From Vulcanimicrobiota bacterium (lineage in GTDB: Bacteria; Vulcanimicrobiota; Vulcanimicrobiia; Vulcanimicrobiales; Vulcanimicrobiaceae), in contig PMSI01000003.1 of NCBI GenBank assembly GCA_003168375.1, positions 1 to 64,000 of the forward strand: a DNA stretch of 64,000 nucleotides. Direction: 5' to 3'. A program made the position numbers and the translations under genes. The notes below the pieces were generated by a model. That model searched no databases. It saw nothing but the letters and a program-made list of their open reading frames with translations, and was not told the DNA's origin. This document shows positions 59,841 to 64,000 of this stretch, in pieces; positions within the stretch are counted from its first letter, which is position 1; every line of letters begins with the position of its first letter.

Positions 59841-62800
59841 TTGACCCCGTATGCGCTTTGGCGATCCCGCCTCCCCTCGTCGATCGGAACTTGGTTCGCA
59901 CGTGACCTGACGCGGGTGGCGCTTGCCCTCGTCGATGGCGCGCGCGTCGTACTCCGCTCGGTCGAGCCCGCCCGGATCGAGGCGACCGTCAAAGACCGCA
60001 CGCCGGTATCGACTGCCGTCGAGTGGGCGACCGGGACCGGTCCGCAAGCGCTCCGCGCCGTCTGCACCTGCGGTTCGACCGGAGTCTGCGAGCACGTCGT
60101 CGCGACGCTCGAGGTGGTCCGTACTGCCGAAGAGGCCGCGCTCCCGCCGATCGCGGCCGACGGCGGCGAGGTCGATCTCTCGTGGCTGCCCGACGCCGAA
60201 CAGGATGGCGCGCGTGCCCGCGCGCGTTCCGTCTGGCCGGTGCTGCTGATCGGCGCCGGCGGCTCGCTGAGCGGCACGCTGTACCTCGACACCCCGCGTC
60301 TGCGCGGCGTGATCCGCGACGCCGACGCGATCCTGGCCATGATGGACCAGACGCCGGCCGACGACTGGGACGAGGTCGACCGTACGCTGCTCCGCGACGA
60401 TGCGGTCCAGGAAGCGTTCGGGTCGCGTGCGTCGCAGAAGGCGCTCGCGCGCGCGCTGTTCCGTCTCGCCCGTCACCCGCGACTGCGCTTCGACGACGCA
60501 CCGGGCGAGAACCGGCACCCGTCGGAGTTGCCGCCGTTCGGGGTCGAGACGCGCGGGGCGAAGCTGCGAGCCGTCCGCGCCGGGGCGCGATTCGTTCCGA
60601 TGCTCGAAGTCGCCGACGGAGCGCGCGTCTCGCCGGCCGACGCAGCGGTCGTCGACGGTCCGCCGGTCTGGCTGGTCGCGGAGCGCACCGCCTACCTGCT
60701 CGACGGCTCGTTCGATCCGCGCAAGGTGATCGCGGCAGCGCGCGCGTCGCGCGACGCGATCGACGAGGCCGACGCATCGCCGTCGGTCCGCGCGATCGCG
60801 CGCGTCGCGCCGTTCCTCACCGATGAAGAACGGGCGGGGCTCGGCGTCGTCGACGCGGAGCAGCCGGCGCTGGTCGTGCGTGGCGCGTGGCGCGAAGGCG
60901 CGCTGATGGCGCGGCTCGCGTTCGTCGATCGCGCCTCGGGCGCACATGCACCGTTCAGCCCGCACGGCGCGGTGACCGCCGGTTCCGGACACTTCGTGCG
61001 CTGGCCGCCCGACGTCGCGCGCGGCTTCGCGCGGCGGTTCTTGGAGACCGGATTCGTGCCGCGGGGCGGCGACGCGTTCGCGCTCCACGACGCCGACCGC
61101 GCGGCCGAGATCGTGCGCACCGTGTGGCCGTCGTGGCACGACGTCGAGGTGCGGCTCGACGAGTCGCTCGCCGCGCTCGCAGGCGGTGGCAAGGTCGACG
61201 TCGCGGTCAGCGCAATCGCAGGCGACACCGGCGACTGGTTCGAGCTCGACGTCTCCGTGTTCGTCGGCGGCGGCGAACCGCTGACGCGCGAAGAGTTGCG
61301 CGCGCTGCTCGGCGCCAAAGGCCGCTACGCCGAAGTGCGCGGCAAGCTCGTCGACATCGGCGATCTGCGCTCGCGTCAGAATCTGCTCTCCGAACTCACC
61401 GACCGCCGTCGCACCGGACTCGCAGCACTCGTCGCGATGCGCGACGAACTGCACGAAGCGTTCGGCGACGTCGCGCTCCCCGAAGAAGTCGAACGCATTC
61501 GCGAGCGGCTGCGCAATTTCGAGGGGATCGAAGAGATCGAACCGCCCGAGATTCTCGCCGACGTGCTGCGCGACTATCAACGCCGCGGTTTAGACTTCTT
61601 GTCGTACCTGTCGTCGTTCCGTTTCGGCGGAATTCTTGCAGACGATATGGGGCTCGGGAAAGCTTTACCACTACATGCACGCGTAATCACGCCGCGTGGT
61701 ATACGACGATTCGGCGACTTGCAAGTCGGCGACGACGTGATGGGGCGCGATGGTTTGCCGCATAAGGTGATCGGCGTGTATCCGCAGGGCGTGCTACCCG
61801 CGTATCGCTTGACGTTCAGCGACGGATCCTCGGCGCTTTCATCCGACGATCATCTCTGGCCGGTGAACTCGGCAGTGCGTAAGAAACGCGGGCTGCCGTA
61901 TCGCGTCTTGACGACCGCGGAGATACGTGCTCGATTGCACGACGCGGCTGGGAACGCGCGGCACTATATACCGATCGCCGATCCAACGCACTTCGGTCAG
62001 CGACCGATGCTGCCGATCGACGCATATCTGTTCGGCTGCCTTCTCGGCGACGGTGGTCTGAAATACCGGTCAAACTTAAATTTCACGACGGCTGACGAGG
62101 AACTGCTCGAATCCTGTCGTGAGTTGTTGCCAACGGGCTCGGAACTCGCTCCTGTCCATAGGTACCACTATCGGATTCGTAAGCCGCACGGCGAGCCGAA
62201 CAGATTGCTCGCGACCCTCGACGGATTCGGTATTACCGGATGTGGGTCGTCAACAAAGTTCATCCCCACGGTGTATAAGACGGCGTCGCTGCCCGACCGG
62301 CTCGCGATGCTACAAGGCCTTCTCGACACTGACGGCACCGTAAGCCCAGATGGCGTCCACGTCGAGTTCTGCTCGACTTCCGATCAGCTTGCACAGGATG
62401 TCACGTTTCTCGTGCAATCTCTGGGTGGTGTCGCTCGCGTGCGATATAGGGCCGAGCCGAAGTATACGTACAAAGGCGAGCAGCGCATCGGCAAGCCGGC
62501 ATATCGCGTTGGTATCTCATTGCCGCCGGAGTACCCACCGTTCCGGCTCGCGCGGAAGCTCGAGCGTTACACGCCGCGCAGCAAGTACTTGCCGACGCGC
62601 GCGATCGTCAGCGTTGAGTACGATCAGGACTGCCAGATGATGTGCATCGCGGTCGATGCGCCGGATCGGTTGTTCTTGCTCGAAGACTTCGTCGTCACGC
62701 ACAACACGGTGCAGGTGATCGCGCACGTGCAGCGGCGGAAGGAGAACGAGGGGCAGTCTCCCGTCCTCGTCATCGCGCCGACGTCGGTGACGCATACGTG

Positions 62801-64000
62801 GGAGAACGAGATCAAGAAGTTCGCGCCGACGCTGCGGACGCTGCGGCTGCAGTCGGGGAGCGATCGGGCGGCCAAGTACGAGACGTTGCACGACTACGAC
62901 GTCGTCGTCACCTCGTACGCGCTGGCGCGGCTCGACGCGCATCAGCTCGAGCGCTTCCGCTTCCGCACGCTGGTCCTCGACGAGGCGCAGAACACGAAGA
63001 ATCCAGCCTCGCAGATCGCCAAAGTCGTGCGCGGGCTGCAGGCCGATCACCGCCTCGCGCTGACCGGTACCCCGGTCGAGAACTCGCTGCGCGATCTGTG
63101 GGCGATCTTCGGCTTCGTCGAGCCGGGGCTGCTCGGCTCGGAGGCGTCGTTCCGCCGGCGTTTCGAGCTGCCGATCGCCGACGGCGACGAGGGCGCGGCG
63201 GCGGCGCTGCGCTCGCGGCTCGAGCCGTTCCTGCTGCGGCGCACGAAGGAAGACGTCGCTCGGGAGCTGCCGGAGCGCACCGAGGCGGTGATCGAGTGCG
63301 AGCTCACGCCGCTGCAGCGCCGGCTGTACCGCGGGATCGCGGAGGCCGCCCGGCGCGACGTCCTCTCGAAATATGACGAGGAGGGCGCCGAGTCGGCGAC
63401 CGTGCACGTCCTCGCGGCGCTGACGCGTCTGCGGCAAGTCTGCGCGCACCCAGGTCTGCTCGTCCCCGAGTACCTCGACGATCCCGACGCGAGCGGCAAG
63501 TTCGACGCGTTCATCGAGACGGTCGAAGAAGTGCTCGACGGCGGTCATAAGGTGCTCGTCTTCAGCGCGTTCGCCTCGATGCTGCGCGTCATGCGCACCG
63601 CGCTCGATCGTAAGAACGTCGCCTACGGATATCTGGACGGCTCGACGAAGGACCGCGACCGGCAGACCGAGGTCGACCGGTTCATGGCGGACGACGGCCC
63701 GCCGGTGTTCCTGTGCTCGCTCAAAGCGGGCGGTGTCGGTCTGACCTTGACGGCGGCAGACTACGTCGTGCTCTACGATCCGTGGTGGAATCCGGCGGTC
63801 GAACGCCAGGCAATCGACCGCACTCACCGCATCGGGCAGACGCGTCCGGTCACCGCGTACCGCATGGTCACCGTGGGCTCGGTCGAGGAAAAGATTCGCG
63901 CGCTCGCCGAGCGCAAGACGGCACTTTCGAAGGCCGTTGTCAAGGCCGATAGCGCGGTAGCGAAGACGCTCACACGTGAGGACCTCGCCTTCCTGTTCAG
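59841..64000 (+). CDS. SNF2-family helicase with SWIM zinc finger, intein-interrupted (3' end outside window)
   Basis: One frame stays open from a TTG at 59841 (or GTG 59916) to the window end, about 1,386 codons. SWIM finger: CTCGSTGVCEH (from residue 75). SNF2_N helicase: DYQRRGLDFLSYLSSFRFGGILADDMGLGK, then after the intein TVQVIAHVQRR, VIAPTSVTHTWENEI, VVVTSYALARLD, LVLDEAQNTKN, LALTGTPVENSL. Helicase C: KVLVFSAFASMLRVM, YLDGSTKDRDRQTEVDRFM, LKAGGVGLTLTAADYVVLYDPWWNPAVERQAIDRTHRIGQTRPV. It is an ATP-driven translocase acting on DNA or protein-DNA complexes; the bacterial role is unclear. Without splicing, the Walker A motif is split and the ATPase would be dead. Confidence 0.9.
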   Translation, partial: MTPYALWRSRLPSSIGTWFARDLTRVALALVDGARVVLRSVEPARIEATVKDRTPVSTAVEWATGTGPQALRAVCTCGSTGVCEHVVATLEVVRTAEEAALPPIAADGGEVDLSWLPDAEQDGARARARSVWPVLLIGAGGSLSGTLYLDTPRLRGVIRDADAILAMMDQTPADDWDEVDRTLLRDDAVQEAFGSRASQKALARALFRLARHPRLRFDDAPGENRHPSELPPFGVETRGAKLRAVRAGARFVPMLEVADGARVSPADAAVVDGPPVWLVAERTAYLLDGSFDPRKVIAAARASRDAIDEADASPSVRAIARVAPFLTDEERAGLGVVDAEQPALVVRGAWREGALMARLAFVDRASGAHAPFSPHGAVTAGSGHFVRWPPDVARGFARRFLETGFVPRGGDAFALHDADRAAEIVRTVWPSWHDVEVRLDESLAALAGGGKVDVAVSAIAGDTGDWFELDVSVFVGGGEPLTREELRALLGAKGRYAEVRGKLVDIGDLRSRQNLLSELTDRRRTGLAALVAMRDELHEAFGDVALPEEVERIRERLRNFEGIEEIEPPEILADVLRDYQRRGLDFLSYLSSFRFGGILADDMGLGKALPLHARVITPRGIRRFGDLQVGDDVMGRDGLPHKVIGVYPQGVLPAYRLTFSDGSSALSSDDHLWPVNSAVRKKRGLPYRVLTTAEIRARLHDAAGNARHYIPIADPTHFGQRPMLPIDAYLFGCLLGDGGLKYRSNLNFTTADEELLESCRELLPTGSELAPVHRYHYRIRKPHGEPNRLLATLDGFGITGCGSSTKFIPTVYKTASLPDRLAMLQGLLDTDGTVSPDGVHVEFCSTSDQLAQDVTFLVQSLGGVARVRYRAEPKYTYKGEQRIGKPAYRVGISLPPEYPPFRLARKLERYTPRSKYLPTRAIVSVEYDQDCQMMCIAVDAPDRLFLLEDFVVTHNTVQVIAHVQRRKENEGQSPVLVIAPTSVTHTWENEIKKFAPTLRTLRLQSGSDRAAKYETLHDYDVVVTSYALARLDAHQLERFRFRTLVLDEAQNTKNPASQIAKVVRGLQADHRLALTGTPVENSLRDLWAIFGFVEPGLLGSEASFRRRFELPIADGDEGAAAALRSRLEPFLLRRTKEDVARELPERTEAVIECELTPLQRRLYRGIAEAARRDVLSKYDEEGAESATVHVLAALTRLRQVCAHPGLLVPEYLDDPDASGKFDAFIETVEEVLDGGHKVLVFSAFASMLRVMRTALDRKNVAYGYLDGSTKDRDRQTEVDRFMADDGPPVFLCSLKAGGVGLTLTAADYVVLYDPWWNPAVERQAIDRTHRIGQTRPVTAYRMVTVGSVEEKIRALAERKTALSKAVVKADSAVAKTLTREDLAFLF
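61662..62705 (+). mobile_element. Class 3-type intein with LAGLIDADG homing endonuclease
   Basis: 348 codons are inserted between Lys and Thr of the Walker A GLGK|T. The first residue is Ala, not Cys or Ser. Block A: ALPLHARVITPRGIRRFGDLQVGDDVMGRDG. Block B: SSDDHLWPV, with Trp two residues after the His. Block F: CIAVDAPDRLFLLEDF, with Cys. Block G: VVTHN|T. The Trp-Cys-Thr set is that of class 3 inteins, which use the block F Cys as first nucleophile. Between them lie two LAGLIDADG motifs, AYLFGCLLGDGG and LAMLQGLLDTDGTV, both with their Asp, so the homing nuclease may be active. GC content is visibly lower than in the host gene. Confidence 0.9.

Noticed and set aside
59700-61580. Long minus-strand open frame opposite the SNF2 gene
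   Set aside because: High GC makes long antisense frames common; the sequence is Arg/Glu/Val-rich without domains, while the plus strand has clear helicase motifs.
61662-62705. Insertion or frameshift that kills the SNF2 helicase
   Set aside because: The frame stays open throughout, the insert starts and ends exactly inside GK|T and shows intein splicing blocks and LAGLIDADG motifs.

Overview
The window comes from a GC-rich, free-living bacterium with a compact genome: many genes overlap by 1-4 bases (ATGA, GTGA), and GTG and TTG starts are common. It stores polyhydroxybutyrate, uses a propionyl-CoA/methylmalonyl-CoA route, has an ACP-reductase fatty acid pathway and recycles its cell wall. 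This mix would fit a lineage such as Eremiobacterota/Vulcanimicrobiota (WPS-2), but no marker gene here proves it.

Layout. 1-2.1 kb: end of a cyanovirin-N-type lectin, MarC, an HNH protein and a small unknown. 2.2-5.2 kb: PHB module (intracellular depolymerase PhaZ, reductase PhaB, XRE regulator, phasin). 5.2-10.1 kb: three overlapping genes for bacterial dynamin-like GTPases. 10.2-12.4 kb: a peroxiredoxin whose catalytic residue is encoded by an in-frame TGA followed by a bacterial SECIS-like hairpin, then an acyl-CoA synthetase. 12.4-18.9 kb: lower-GC stretch with a duplicated leader plus a membrane-anchored binding-protein-like gene, followed by an ABC importer (permease, lipoprotein, ATPase). 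18.9-22.7 kb: amine oxidase relic, MscL, HD-GYP, a retropepsin-like protein and small secreted proteins. 22.7-28.2 kb: anhydro-MurNAc recycling operon (NagZ, serine hydrolase, AnmK, BadF-type sugar kinase, MurQ). 28.2-36.6 kb: GNAT relic, DUF4127 protein, membrane and secreted unknowns, methylmalonyl-CoA epimerase and mutase, serine hydrolase, MsrB. 36.6-48.0 kb: a long colinear minus-strand operon (Mpo1-like protein, FabI, epsilon-like small protein, biotin carboxylase-BCCP, membrane protein, quinone reductase, Fe3+-type ABC transporter with an isocitrate/isopropylmalate dehydrogenase-like enzyme, two MmgE/PrpD proteins). 48.0-52.7 kb: DUF4160/DUF2442 pair, carboxyltransferase, PLP enzyme, PaaD/MIP18 protein, TMEM175. 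52.7-56.2 kb: LivHMGF transporter. 56.4-59.8 kb: an N-domain-only ClpC duplicate followed by full ClpC. 59.8-64.0 kb: SNF2 helicase interrupted in its Walker A motif by a class 3-type intein; it runs off the window.

Metabolically, LivHMGF could import Val/Ile/Leu, whose breakdown yields propionyl-CoA. Biotin carboxylase-BCCP plus the carboxyltransferase could then make methylmalonyl-CoA, and epimerase plus mutase would deliver succinyl-CoA. Surplus acetyl-CoA equivalents can go to PHB.

Standout observations: (1) a selenocysteine peroxiredoxin with a convincing SECIS hairpin; (2) an Ala-initiated class 3 intein with a LAGLIDADG endonuclease; (3) four genes (livH, phaZ, mscL, marC) whose family-correct N-termini begin at ATT, ATC, ACG and CTG behind Shine-Dalgarno sequences, with no ATG/GTG/TTG in place; (4) the three-dynamin operon; (5) a duplicated structured leader in front of two paralogous membrane-anchored binding-protein-like genes; (6) two promoters placed so that transcripts would start at the ATG. 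No rRNA, tRNA, CRISPR array or complete insertion sequence was seen.
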